Positions 11,144 through 21,497 are shown, counted from the stretch's first letter. The stretch is DNA of 38,401 nt from Bilabrum cf. latius (GCA_965178125.1 OZ237778.1:1-38401), one strand, 5' to 3'. The notes: generated by a model not told the origin, from the sequence alone. A program made the numbers and translations.

Positions 11144-12238
11144 ATGTCTTTTTATTATGAAAAATTTAAACTAAAAGATTATATTTTTGATGTTATCCAA
11201 TTTTTAATATTTAACTTAACAAAAATTTTGGGGTTAAATATCGTTTTTATATTATTATGGTCTAATTTCGATTTAGAGTTTAATGTAATAGAAGATAATT
11301 TATTTAATCAATCAATTTTTATGATAGAAAAAAATTTAATATCATGAAGATCTATAATAAATGATTCATTAATTGATTATACGATAAATTACAACAACTG
11401 AAATTTATTATTTTTTTGAAGCATAAGTTCAATATTATTTTTATTTTTGTTTAAGTGAGCTGCTTGACCTACTTATAATTGAGCTATTTTTATTTATAAT
11501 ATTTCTAATACAGGAGCAGCAGGTTTTTTATCTTTTTCAATGAAATTTGTATATGGTATCTTTATTTTAATTTTGAACATTTATCTTTTTAACTATTTAG
11601 ATATGTTTTGAAGTTTACTTTTACTAATGATAAGTATTTTCAGTTCTTTATTTGCAGTTTTAGGCGCTGTGAATGAACGTTTTATTAAAAAATTTTTACT
11701 ATATAGTTCTTTAGGTCATGTAAGTTTTATGTTACTAGGATTAGTTTACTTTTTAAATGGTGGCTTTGAAATGTTATTTCTATATTTGGTTATTTATACT
11801 TTAATGTCTAATATATCATGGTTATTTTTAGTTTCTTCATTACAAAATATTAAATTATTAAATTCATTTGTACTTTCTTTAAATAATGATACAATTTCTA
11901 AAGTAATTATAAGTTTAATGTTATTTTCTTTAAGTGGTTTACCTCCTTTTAGTGGTTTTTTTGTAAAATTTGAAATGTTATTATTATCAATATATAGTTC
12001 TGATTATATATTAGTTATAGTTTTACTCATTTTAAGTTTAATTACTCTTTTTTATTACATACGTATAATAAAAATAATCTTTTTCGATAAATTTGAGTTA
12101 TCAAAAAATTTAGGTGTAAGAGAAAATATATTACAACTTTTAATTAGTTTCAGTTTTATTTGTGTTATTTTTTTTATACTTTTTTTTGATTATACTATGG
12201 TATATTATTTAAAAAATTTCATAAATTGTTTTTTTTAA
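11144..12238 (+). CDS. nad2b: C-terminal part of NADH dehydrogenase subunit 2
   Basis: A 364-residue frame that holds the second half of nad2, an antiporter-like membrane subunit of complex I. Seen: FKWAAWPTYNW (matching the PFHLWTPD region), FSMKFVYG, GAVNERFIKKFLLYSSLGHVSF (matching the IKRLLAYSSIxHxG helix) and LSLSGLPPFSGFFVKF-like LFSLSGLPPFSGFFVKF. It has its own ATG in the context AAAAATTCGAATG, close to the context of other genes here. It is in a different frame from nad2a. Its first ~85 residues do not align clearly with other Nad2 proteins. It could be a true gene fission or a +1/-1 sequencing error at 11130-11144. Confidence 0.88.
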
Positions 12239-12249
12239 TCATAATTTTT

Positions 12250-12471
12250 ATGATATATTTATATTTGATTTTAATCTTCTTTTTTTATTACAAAATTTTT
12301 TTGATCTTCGAAATTTTTAATATTTTAAATTTAAATCTTTTCTTTAACTTATTATTATTTTATACTAATATAAAATATAAAATTAATTATATTTTTATCT
12401 TTAATGTATTAACTTTTTGGATCATTAGTGAATCCAATTTCATAATTTTGAGAACTTCTTTTTACTTTTAA
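12250..12471 (+). CDS. Small hydrophobic ORF of unknown function (73 codons)
   Basis: The only frame in the 242 bases between nad2b and rps8. From the ATG at 12250 it encodes 73 residues made almost wholly of Phe, Ile, Leu, Tyr and Asn, with two likely membrane segments. A TTG at 12226 would extend it into the nad2b end. The single Trp is TGG. Nad4L and Atp8 are found elsewhere, so it is neither of those. It has no recognisable motif and could be non-coding AT-rich sequence that happens to be open. Confidence 0.4.
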   Translation: MIYLYLILIFFFYYKIFLIFEIFNILNLNLFFNLLLFYTNIKYKINYIFIFNVLTFWIISESNFIILRTSFYF

Positions 12472-12480
12472 AATTATCAA

Positions 12481-12870
12481 ATGAAAACCATCAAACAATT
12501 AATAAATTTAGTAAATTTAAATTTAAAACAACAACGCAGATGATTCTGTTTTAAAATTAAACATAATAATTTTTTTATTTATTATTTTTTAAATATATTA
12601 ATATTAGAAAATTATATAAGATCTTATCAATTATTTTATAAACAAAATTGTTTGTGAGTAGAAATTATATTATATAATAATATTTCTAATAAAAATTATA
12701 AGAAAATAAATCTTTTAAAAAAAAAAGAAAAAATTAAAATTAATAGTTTATGAACCAAACATAATTATGGTAACTTATTAATTTTAACAACTCCTTTTGG
12801 TTTATTAACGCATAAAGATTGCTTACGTTTAAACATAGGAGGGATACCTTTAATTAATTTAACTATTTAA
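12481..12870 (+). CDS. rps8: Ribosomal protein S8
   Basis: A 129-residue primary 16S-binding protein of the 30S body. The C-terminal block NLLILTTPFGLLTHKDCLRLNIGGIPL, split here as LLILTTPFGLLTHKD and GGIPL, matches the bacterial S8 signature (IISTSKGIMTxxxARxxxxGGExL). The N-terminal half is divergent. It is followed by rpl6 after 5 bases, the bacterial spc-operon order rps8-rpl6, which supports the call. Trp codons are TGA. Confidence 0.88.
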
Positions 12871-12875
12871 GAAAA

Positions 12876-13409
12876 ATGTTTTTTTTTAAAAGAAATATAA
12901 GATTTTATGTTAAAACAGGAAAATTTTGAGTGTGTTTAAAAAAACAACAGGATAAAGAATCAGTGTCCCATATACTTTGTAAATTAAAAAATAAAAATTT
13001 TAGAATTTTACAAAATAAGACAAATTTATATTTTATGGTTAAAAATTTAAATAATGTTTTATTTTGGAAATTATTAGAAATTAACTTATCGAGTTTAAAC
13101 GTTTGATGATATTATAAATTTAAATTAGTAGGTGTAGGTTATAAAATCAATTTCGATCAAACGACTAATATGTTAAATATAGCGTATGGCTATAGTAACT
13201 TACAAAAAGTAGTACTTCCAAAAAGTATTAATTTTTTTGAATTACCTGAACGTCAGTTGTATGGCATAAGTTCTATGAATAAGATGAACTTAATTAACTT
13301 TTTAACAAAATTAGAAAAAATTAGACGATTTGATCCTTATAAAGGTAAGGGTTTAATATTCGAAAATAAATTTTACTTACGTAAAATAAATAAAAAAAAT
13401 GATAAATAA
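12876..13409 (+). CDS. rpl6: Ribosomal protein L6
   Basis: A 177-residue large-subunit protein near the factor-binding site. Seen: KLVGVGYKI at residues ~83-91, AYGYSNLQKVVLPKSI (L6 GYSHPV-IP block) and the C-terminal RFDPYKGKGLIFENKF equivalent to PEPYKGKGI. The ATG comes 5 bases after the rps8 stop, and the end overlaps the rps2 start by 11 bases. The length is normal. Confidence 0.94.
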
Positions 13410-14178
13410 ATCTTCAATTTATGATTCTTTAAATTATAAACATTTGATTTTTACACGTTCAATTATAGGACACACTGCAAGTAAAGTTACACGTTTTATT
13501 AATTCATTTATTACTGGATGACGAGGTAATATAGCAATTTTTGACATTTTTTTAATCCGTATATCATTATTAAATTTCTATATTATTCTGAAATGAAGTG
13601 GATATAGGCGGTTGAATTTGTTATTATATTTAAAAGATCAAAGGTTTTTAAATTTAGTTAACCGTAATTGATTATTACATAATAAGAATTATCACGGTTT
13701 TAATAGAAAAAATAGTTTATTAGGACATATATTTACTTCTCATTCATGATTAGGAGGTATTATTTCGAATTGAAATATATGATATTCTTTCTTTGAAAAT
13801 ATAAAAAATCTTGAAGATAAAAAGATACATGTGTCAAAGAGTGCTCAAAGATATCTACGAAAATCACGAGGTTTATTATTACGTCAAGCACATCCATCAT
13901 ATCCTGATTTAGTCTTATTATTAACTAGTGAAAAAATAGCCTTACAAGAAACTTATATAAATTATGTACCTACAACAGGTATATTAGATAGTGATCTGAC
14001 TACGAAAGGATTTAGTTTTTTTATTCCAGGTAATGATGATTCTGTTGACTTTCAATTATATTTTATAGAATTATTACAAAAAAGTTTACGAGAAGGAAAT
14101 TTATTAGAAACTCAAAACTTCTTTTTTTTTTTTTATTATTATTTAAAAAAATTTATAAATTTAAATGATGCATTTTAA
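13399..14178 (+). CDS. rps2: Ribosomal protein S2
   Basis: A 259-residue small-subunit protein that binds between head and body. Motifs: GHTASKVTRFI near the start, then HPSYPDLVLLLTSEKIALQE, NYVPTTGILDSD and the PGNDDSVDFQLYF block that is diagnostic for S2 (IPVIGIxDSNxxP...PGNDDS). The start ATG lies inside the end of rpl6. Its last codons overlap the rps4 start in another frame. Trp is mostly TGA. Confidence 0.94.
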
Positions 14179-17100
14179 ACCAAGATATTCTTTATCTTTT
14201 AAGCTTAAAAGTAAAATTTGATCTTATAAAAATTCTCGTTTAAGGTTATTTGTAGATAAACGAGGAAGACGTTTCTTACGAAAAGGACGAAATCAAAGGA
14301 TTAAACGAGTATTAAAAAATATGAAATGAATGACTATTCGTTGACCTTTTGGTTTAAGTTTGAACTTATTGAACTCTCGCAAAAGACGTAAAAATTATAT
14401 ATTTAGAGCACGTTGAAAGTATAAAAGTTTTTTTTTAAGACAACAAGGTTATAGAAAATCTTTAGGTAAAATTAAATATAGAAGGTTAAAAGTAATGTTT
14501 AAAAATATATTAAATAAAAATTTTTTATTTAAATATTTATCATTTTTAAAAAATATAGAATTGCGTTTAGATATATTATTATATAGATTAAAATTTAGTA
14601 TAACTCCCTTTTCTTCAATAACATTATTAAATAAAAAAATATTTTTACTTAATAATAATTTTAATTATAAGTTTAATTCTGTTTGTAGAATCGGAGACAT
14701 TATATCTATTAATTGAAATTTATGAGAACTAGTTCGTTTTATTTTTTTGAGTAAATTACGAATTCGTTATTTTCGTTTGTTTTTAAACACAAAACGTTTA
14801 AATTTTAAATATAAAAGGTATATAAAAAATTATCAATTGAATTATAAAAATATTAATCTTATTCAATTCAAAAACAATAATAAAAATTTAAAACAATTAA
14901 ATAACCTGATTTACTTTGTAAAAACCAATATTTTAAAAAAAAACTTCAAAAGAAAACTTAAGCATGTGTTAATTAACAAAAAATTAAAGTTTGTGAATTT
15001 AAATTTAAAATTAAATAATATATTAAATAATTACTTCTACTATAAAAGGTTAAAAGTTAAAAATTACAATCTTTTTAAAAATAATTATATAATAAAAAAA
15101 ATTAAGTCAAAAAACTTCAAATATTGATTAAAACGTAAGATAAAACAACAGATTAAGTTTAAAAAAAGTTTTAGAATAATAAAAAAAAAAAAAATATTAA
15201 GTTATAAAAATTTTAATAAAAAGAGCAAATATTTTTGATTAAAACGAAAAAACAAAAAAGTTAAAAAAAAGTTTATTGCTCGTAAATATTACAAATCAAA
15301 ATTTCGCCGGTTAATAAAACAATCAAAAAACTTAACAAAAATAGATTCAAAGGTTTCGTTTGTAAAATGAGATAAATTAAAAAAAAATAAAAAAAAATTA
15401 AAATTATTTAAAGTTTATTTTAAAAATTTTATGAAAATGAAAAAAAGTAAAAAAAATAAAAAACGAATAAAAACTTTAAAATGAAAGTTAAATAGGTATA
15501 ATTATAAGCGTATAAATGTTTCTAAAAAAAAAATTTTATTTTCTTTTTTTAATAACACTTCTCAATGAAAGTTAAAAAAACAAAGATGGTTAAAACACTT
15601 TTGATGAATTTCTAATAAATCTTTTAAAAAGAATAGATTAATAAAAAATTGTACGATTAACAAATTTAAATATAATAAAGTATTTGTAAATAATTTCCAA
15701 AAATTTGAAAATTCGAAAATTTTGTTGACAAAATTATCTAATATACGATACAATATTATTAATAAAAATTTTAATAATAAATTAATTAGTTTAAACGAAA
15801 ATAAATTTAATTTGGATATTTGATCAAAAAATTCAAAACCTATGTTAAAAATAAAAAAAAAACACACATATTTTTTTAAAAATTATATGTTTTTTTTTTT
15901 TTCTATATTTTTTAAAATAAGATTAAGACAGTTTTTTAATTCGATAAATCATAATAAAGAAAAAAACTATAATTATATTAATTCCTTAAAAAAAGTCAAA
16001 GGTAATTCTTTATTTGTTTATTTATTAATTATAAAAATAAATTATTTATTGAAAAAAAAACATACATATTCAATACCTTCAAGATTTATTTTTAACAAGT
16101 TTAACTCTGTAATTAAGTTAAAAAATATGAAAAAAAATAAAGTAGAGAGTGTAAAATTTTCTTTTCGATATAATAAATTAAAAAATGTTTTTAATAATTT
16201 TAAATATTTATTATTTTTATTAAAATTTAAACAATTTATAACTATGAATTTTCGATTAAATTCAAAAAAATTAAACTTAATAGATTTTTATGTTTCTGAT
16301 TTTTTGAATTTAGTAAATAATTTCATAAATAAAATATATATATATTATAAGTATTCAAAAGCTAATTCTTTTTTTTTATTCAATTATTCTTTTTGTAATT
16401 TACGAAAAATTAATCAAAATATTTATTTTATTACTTCATTAATGATAAAAAATTTGACTATTAGAAATAATTATAAATTATTTAAATCGTTGCAACATAC
16501 TAATACTTCGGTGTATAATTCAAAAAATACTGATAATTTAAAAAGTAATATCAAAATATTTTATAGAAATATTTTAAAAGAAATAAAAGAATACAGAAGA
16601 GAAATAAGAAAAGATTTAAAATTAAGAAAAAAATATAAAGCTAAAATTATGAGACCAAAAAAAATAGATAAGTTAACCCTTCAACATTTTATATCAAAAT
16701 TTATTTTAAAAATAACTTATAATAATTTTTTATATAAGTTAAATGTTAAAGAAAAAAAATATTTTTTTAAAAAATTAAAACTTTTAAAACTTTTAAATAC
16801 AAAAAAAAACATTAATATTACGAAAAATTTAACTTTTTATCAAAAAAAAAAAAACAAAAAAAAGATAAAGAATCTTTGATCTTTGAAAGTACAAAAAAAT
16901 AATTTTAACACTAAGATAAATAAACGTTTAAAGAATTTTGAAATATATCCTCAATTCAAACTTTCGAAAGTAAGAAAAAAATTTAAAAAAAGGTTTAAAA
17001 AGAGAAATTTAAAGCAATATATAAAAACAAAGTTATTTTTAAAAAGTAAAAGATTAAAAAAAATGAGTAAAGAAAGAATTCGTAGAAGATTATCATTTCC

Positions 17101-17356
17101 TTTAAATAATGCGAAATCATCTAGATTAAGTCGACATGTTTTATTGAAAAATAAACATATTAAGAAATTTAATTTTGACCTATTGAGTATTAAAATGAAC
17201 AATTGATATTACTTACCTTCATTTATTGAAATGAATTTTGAAATTTTAAACTTTATTATCTTAAGTAATCCTTTAACAGAAAATATTTTAACCGGATTTT
17301 CCTATAATTCATTTTTAAAATCTTATATTAGATTTAATAAACGTCAAGGTTTTTAA
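14165..17356 (+). CDS. rps4: Ribosomal protein S4 with a very large internal insertion
   Basis: An unbroken frame of 1063 codons; S4 is normally about 200-290 residues. S4 initiates 30S assembly. Residues ~1-60 are basic and S4-like; the RNA-binding S4 domain is at ~135-180 (IELRLDILLYRLKFSITPF, then CRIGDIISI); and the last ~45 residues look like the S4 C-terminus (LPSFIEMNFEILNF ... TENILTGF). About 830 residues of Lys/Asn/Phe/Leu/Ile/Tyr-rich sequence separate them, with no motif I recognise. I read 15120-15845 codon by codon and found only TGA (Trp), no TAA or TAG. ATGs at 14165 and 14168 are both possible, and both overlap rps2. If the insertion is not kept in the protein, it must be removed post-transcriptionally or post-translationally. 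Confidence 0.88.
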
Positions 17357-17400
17357 TTTTGTTTATGATTTGAAATTGTCTGTTTTTTTATTGTTGTTTT

Positions 17401-17422
17401 TCTATTGAGATCATTCAATAGA
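17401..17422 (+). other. Perfect hairpin directly before tRNA-Trp
   Basis: TCTATTGA and TCAATAGA form an 8-bp perfect inverted repeat around a 6-nt loop (GATCAT). Its last base is adjacent to the predicted first base of tRNA-Trp. It lies in the 66-base spacer after rps4, which otherwise shows nothing. It could protect the rps4 mRNA 3' end or guide 5' processing of the tRNA; neither is shown. Confidence 0.7.
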
Positions 17423-17496
17423 ACGAGAGTGTAGTTTAATGGCAGAACGTTAGTCTTCAAAACTATATGGTAAAGGTTCGAATCCTTTCTCTCTTG
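17423..17496 (+). tRNA. trnW: tRNA-Trp (TCA), reads UGA
   Basis: Anticodon stem TTAGT/ACTAT with loop CTTCAAA gives anticodon TCA, which reads UGA as well as UGG. This explains the many in-frame TGA codons at conserved Trp positions. T-arm AAAGG/CCTTT with TTCGAAT loop; discriminator G as usual for Trp. The acceptor stem ACGAGAG/CTCTCTT has a C-T mismatch at the second pair. Confidence 0.93.
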
Positions 17497-17503
17497 ATTA
17501 ATT

Positions 17504-17881
17504 ATGTATAATTATATTTCTATATTAGATTCTTTTGAACACACAACATTATTTGTATTTTTATTATCAAGTTTTGGTCTTAGTACTATTCTTTTAATAG
17601 TTTCTTTATTGATAGGTACTCATAATCCATATTACGAAAAAATTTCTGCATATGAGTGTGGGTTTGAGCCTTTTGAAGATGCTCGTAATAAATTCGATGT
17701 AAAATTTTATATCGTTGCTATTTTATTTTTAATTTTTGACGTTGAAGTATTATACTTACTACCTTGATTATTAAATCTACAATATATAGGAATTTATGGA
17801 TTTTGGTCTATGATTTTATTTTTATTATTGTTAGGTTTTGGTTTTATATACGAAGTAGTAAAAGGTGCTTTAGACTGATAA
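17504..17881 (+). CDS. nad3: NADH dehydrogenase subunit 3
   Basis: A 125-residue membrane subunit of complex I. It has the conserved loop YEKISAYECGFEPFEDARNKFDVKFY (shown here as its two halves YECGFEPF and ARNKFDVKFY) with the reactive cysteine of the active/deactive transition, then the FLIFDVEVLYLLPW helix and a C-terminal EVVKGALDW. It starts 7 bases after tRNA-Trp. Two or more Trp are TGA, including the penultimate codon before TAA. Confidence 0.97.
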
Positions 17882-17902
17882 AATAGAAATTTATGTTTTT
17901 AA

Positions 17903-17974
17903 GGGTATGTAGCTCAGGGGTAGAGCAGTAGACTTTTAATCTATTTGTCTTGGGTTCAATTCCCAACATACTCA
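17903..17974 (+). tRNA. trnK: tRNA-Lys (TTT)
   Basis: Acceptor GGGTATG pairs with CATACTC, D-arm AGCTC...GAGC, anticodon stem GTAGA/TCTAT with loop CTTTTAA giving TTT, T-arm TGGGT-type with TTCAATT loop. First gene of a four-tRNA cluster after nad3. Confidence 0.94.
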
Positions 17975-17980
17975 GTTTTT

Positions 17981-18052
17981 TGAAATATAGCCAAGGGGTA
18001 AGGCATCGATTTTTGGTATCGATATACAAAGGTTCGAATCCTTTTATTTCAA
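17981..18052 (+). tRNA. trnQ: tRNA-Gln (TTG)
   Basis: Acceptor TGAAATA pairs perfectly with TATTTCA. The anticodon stem ATCGA/TCGAT carries a loop with TTG. T-arm AAAGG/CCTTT with TTCGAAT loop. It lies 6 bases after tRNA-Lys. Confidence 0.93.
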
Positions 18053-18063
18053 ATATTGTTGTT

Positions 18064-18137
18064 GGCGGATATAACTCAGGGGTAGAGTAGCGAGCTGTGA
18101 CCTCGAAAGTCGAGGGTTCAAATCCCTCTATTCGCCC
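18064..18137 (+). tRNA. trnH: tRNA-His (GTG)
   Basis: Acceptor GGCGGAT pairs with ATTCGCC, discriminator C as usual for His, and a T precedes the first pair. Anticodon GTG lies in CTGTGAC. T-arm GAGGG/CCCTC with TTCAAAT loop. Confidence 0.93.
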
Positions 18138-18143
18138 TTTTTA

Positions 18144-18215
18144 GTCTTTTTCGTCTAGTGGTTAGGACAATACCTTTTCACGGTATAAACATGAGTTCGA
18201 TTCTCATAAGAGATG
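18144..18215 (+). tRNA. trnE: tRNA-Glu (TTC)
   Basis: Acceptor GTCTTTT pairs with AAGAGAT (two wobbles), D-loop TCTAGTGGTTAGGAC typical of tRNA-Glu, anticodon TTC in the loop TTTTCAC, discriminator G, T-arm ATGAG/CTCAT. Last of the Lys-Gln-His-Glu cluster. The 138 bases from here to atp8 show no gene that I can recognise. Confidence 0.93.
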
Positions 18216-18353
18216 TGTATAATTTTTTATTCTTAAAGAAAAATTTAATATTTGTTTTACTGATACTTTTATAACTATCAATTGTTATCTTTATGAATTA
18301 TATATCGAGAGTTTAAATCGTAAAATGACTTATTAACATTAATTAATATTAAA

Positions 18354-18605
18354 ATGCCTCAATTAGATGGTGAAGCTTTTTTTTCCGATTTTTTATTAAT
18401 TTTAGTATTATTTTTTTTATTACATTCAGAAACAACTATATTTGAAAATTTTATACGTATAAGAGCACGTCAAATTTATTATTTAAAATTAACACTTTTA
18501 ATAAAAAATTTTAATTTAGAAGTAAATATTTTAAATTTATACTTAAAAAGCTATATAAGTAAATTTTTCAAAAAAATAAACAATACATACTTATTTAAAT
18601 TTTAA
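18354..18605 (+). CDS. atp8: ATP synthase F0 subunit 8
   Basis: An 83-residue single-pass F0 subunit of the peripheral stalk. It starts with the MPQLD signature of mitochondrial Atp8, followed by a hydrophobic helix (residues ~10-26) and a basic C-terminal tail. It is followed by atp1 and atp6, so the three ATP synthase genes are adjacent. The C-terminus is divergent, as is normal for this family. Confidence 0.9.
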   Translation: MPQLDGEAFFSDFLLILVLFFLLHSETTIFENFIRIRARQIYYLKLTLLIKNFNLEVNILNLYLKSYISKFFKKINNTYLFKF

Positions 18606-18611
18606 TTAATT

Positions 18612-20372
18612 ATGAAAAAATCTTTTTTTTTATTAAATAAAAAAACAAATGAAAATATAACTGAAGAATCTTTTGAATCTTTATTAGATGATTTATTTCA
18701 ATCTGAATATGAACCTGTAAGTTATGGTTATGTAGAACGCGTTAAAGATGGAGTCGCTTTTATTAGTGGATATGAAAATAGTAGTTTCAGTGAATTAGTA
18801 TCCTTCGTACCTTCTTCTGCACGTTTATCTAGTAAGTCTAGTTCAAATAACGTAGATGGAATGGTAGTTGGTATTGAATCCAATTATATTACTGTTATTA
18901 TTTTAGGTAACGAACGTTTAGTAAAAGAAGGAGATAGAGTATTTCCTAAAGAAACTATTGTAAGTGTCCCTGTAGGTATGGGGCTTTTAGGAAGAGTAAT
19001 TGATCCATTAGGAAATCCTATAGATGATCCAAAAAATAAAATTAATATTAATAAGTCTCCTATAGATAACTTATACAGGGAGTATTATGTAGGTAAACGC
19101 TTACGTGGTTACCAAAGACCCGTAGAGATTATAGCTCCTGGTATTATTGTAAGAAAATCTGTATCCCAACCTTTATTAACTGGAATTAACGCAGTAGATA
19201 GTATGGTTCCTATAGGTTTAGGACAACGTGAATTAATTATTGGTGATAGACAAACAGGAAAAACTGCAATTGGTATAGATACTATATTAAATCAAGCATT
19301 TTTAAATGAATTAGTACGTAATTTATATTATTTAAATAAAGAAAACACTAATGCTTTATTACCTTCTAAAGTTTGTTATTGTATTTATGTAGGTATAGGT
19401 CAAAAACAATCTACTATATCTCGAATTGTACAAACCTTACAAAAATCTAGAACTTTATTCGAAAGAAAAGTGGATAATACTCGTCCTATATACTTTAATG
19501 CATTAAAATATAGTATCGTAGTAGCTTCTATTTCTTCTGATGCTGCTCCTCTACAATTTTTAGCACCTTATACAGGATGTACTGTAGGAGAATTTTTTAG
19601 AGATAATGGTTCTAATTCTGTTATAATATATGACGATTTATCTAAACAAGCAGTTGCTTATAGACAAATGTCTTTATTATTAAGAAGACCTCCAGGCCGT
19701 GAAGCTTATCCAGGAGATGTATTTTACTTACACTCTAGATTATTAGAACGCGCTGCTCAAATGTCTGATGCTGTAGAAGGAGGTACCTTAACAGCATTAC
19801 CAATTATTGAAATTCAAGCAAATGATGTTTCTGGTTATATTGCTACTAATGTAATTTCTATTACTGATGGGCAAATTTTCTTAGAATCTGATTTATTTAA
19901 TCAAGGTATAAGACCTGCTATTAATACAGGTTTATCTGTAAGTCGAGTAGGGTCAGCTGCTCAATTTAAGCCTATGAAACAAATTGCAGGTTCTCTAAAA
20001 TTAGAATTAGCTCAATATAGAGAAGTAATGGAATTCGCTAAATTTGGAGCAAGTTTAGATGCCGAAACTAAACAGCAGTTAAATAGAGGAGCTCGTCTAG
20101 TTGAATTATTGAAACAAGATCAATATATGCCTTTAGATATAGCAACTCAAGTTGTTTATATTTATTTGGGTATTTCTGGAGCATTAGATGTTAGTGAACT
20201 AAATGAAATTAAAGCAATTAAAGAAAAAATAGCATTATATATGTCACGTGATTACAAAAATTCTATGTCTAGTGTAAAATATTTAGAAGCACAAGGACAA
20301 ATTGACAATACGTTTAGACAATTAGTTTTCAATGATTTATTATTTATAAATTTTGAAAACGAATTATCTTAA
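18612..20372 (+). CDS. atp1: ATP synthase F1 subunit alpha
   Basis: The non-catalytic nucleotide-binding subunit of F1; 586 residues against about 510 usually. Walker A GDRQTGKT at residues 211-218, Walker B region IIYDDLSKQ, then [19 protein letters not shown] and the C-terminal helical domain with [16 protein letters not shown]. The extra length lies in an N-terminal extension of ~30 residues and in insertions such as the one around [13 protein letters not shown] after Walker A. No Trp codon was noticed. A mitochondrial copy of atp1 is found in a limited set of eukaryotic lineages. Confidence 0.97.
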   Translation: MKKSFFLLNKKTNENITEESFESLLDDLFQSEYEPVSYGYVERVKDGVAFISGYENSSFSELVSFVPSSARLSSKSSSNNVDGMVVGIESNYITVIILGNERLVKEGDRVFPKETIVSVPVGMGLLGRVIDPLGNPIDDPKNKININKSPIDNLYREYYVGKRLRGYQRPVEIIAPGIIVRKSVSQPLLTGINAVDSMVPIGLGQRELIIGDRQTGKTAIGIDTILNQAFLNELVRNLYYLNKENTNALLPSKVCYCIYVGIGQKQSTISRIVQTLQKSRTLFERKVDNTRPIYFNALKYSIVVASISSDAAPLQFLAPYTGCTVGEFFRDNGSNSVIIYDDLSKQAVAYRQMSLLLRRPPGREAYPGDVFYLHSRLLERAAQMSDAVEGGTLTALPIIEIQANDVSGYIATNVISITDGQIFLESDLFNQGIRPAINTGLSVSRVGSAAQFKPMKQIAGSLKLELAQYREVMEFAKFGASLDAETKQQLNRGARLVELLKQDQYMPLDIATQVVYIYLGISGALDVSELNEIKAIKEKIALYMSRDYKNSMSSVKYLEAQGQIDNTFRQLVFNDLLFINFENELS

Positions 20373-20378
20373 TAATAT

Positions 20379-21497
20379 ATGATGTTAAATTTTATTAATT
20401 TATTTAGTCCTTTTGAGGGTTTTAAAAGTCAAGCTTATTATCTTTCTTTATTAAATTTTGAAAATAATAATTTTATTAATATATGAAATTATAATAAGTT
20501 TGGTTATTCTTTTGATAATTTAATTAATATTTCTCAAGTATCTTCTTTTCAATTTTTGATTTTTTTATTATTTATCGTATACGGAACTTTATCTATAAGT
20601 AATTGGTTAAAGGTTAGTTTAATTTTAGAGAATACCTTTGATAAAGTTAAAGAAACTTTTTTAAGTATATTCGTAGCCTCTTTTATTACTATCTTTTTAC
20701 TAAATAGTCAATCAATTTTAAAAGAAACAATGTTACTATTTGATCAGACTAGTAATGTAATACAAATTTCTTCTTTAAAATCTAATTTTTTATTAGTAAC
20801 TGTACAAGAATTTTGATGTTTAAGTAATGCAATCATTGCTTTTTACATTTTAAGTTCTAAAAGTTTAACTAATTTAAAATTATACCCTTCTACATTTGTA
20901 GATGCTTTAAGTGAAAGTTTTTACACTTTTACTTTTAATCTATTCAGTGATATTTTAGGTTTAAAGACAGTAGAAGAAGTTAAGAATCATCAAGTGTTTT
21001 TTTTTAAGATATACGCAATTTTCTTTTTTAACGTCTTTTCAAATTTAGGAGGAATGATTCCTTATTCCATTACTTTTACTAGTCAATTATTTGTAACCTT
21101 TTGTTTAGCTTATTTAGTTTTTTTTGCTTGTACTTATACTATAGTTTCAGAAAAAGGCTTAAAATATTTTTTTAGTTTATTTTTACCTCAAGGGGTTTCT
21201 ATAGGTTTATTATTTTTTTTAATGCCTTTAGAAATGTTATCCTATACTTCACGTGTCGTAAGTTTAGGAGTTCGTTTATTCGTTAATATGATGGCAGGAC
21301 ACGTATTATTAAAAGTTATATCAGGATTTGCTCTTGTAATGATAATTGCTGGAGATTTCATGATTTTAGCTTCATTTTTTCCTGTTTTAGTTTTATTTCT
21401 TTTAACTGTTTTAGAATTAGCAGTTGCTTTAATACAAGCTTATGTATTTACTGTGTTAACATTATTATACTTACGTGACTTTTTTGTTGCACACTAA
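20379..21497 (+). CDS. atp6: ATP synthase F0 subunit a (subunit 6), N-terminally extended
   Basis: Forms the proton half-channels at the c-ring. 372 residues against about 250. The core starts near residue ~170 (YPSTFVDALSESFYTF), then NVFSNLGGMIPYSITFTSQL and the VSLGVRLFVNMMAGH helix with the essential Arg, and ELAVALIQAYVFTVL at the end. The first ~145 residues begin like Atp6 (LFSPFEGF) but then contain about 110 extra residues with two additional hydrophobic segments. Tandem ATGs at 20379 and 20382. It ends 15 bases before a CAT tRNA. Confidence 0.94.

Noticed and set aside
15562-15867. Minus-strand frame of 101 codons opposite rps4
   Set aside because: All other genes are on the + strand, and the frame is a low-complexity Phe/Leu-rich mirror of a Lys/Asn-rich coding region.
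14700-17200. Group I or group II intron, or a homing endonuclease, inside rps4
   Set aside because: The frame stays open through the whole region, and I see no LAGLIDADG, GIY-YIG or reverse-transcriptase motif and no intron core.
17844-18029. Minus-strand frame of 61 codons across tRNA-Lys and tRNA-Gln
   Set aside because: It overlaps two well-formed tRNAs and the nad3 end.
18216-18353. Possible further tRNA in the 138-base spacer before atp8
   Set aside because: I could not build an acceptor stem and T-arm together; only isolated short pairings are present.
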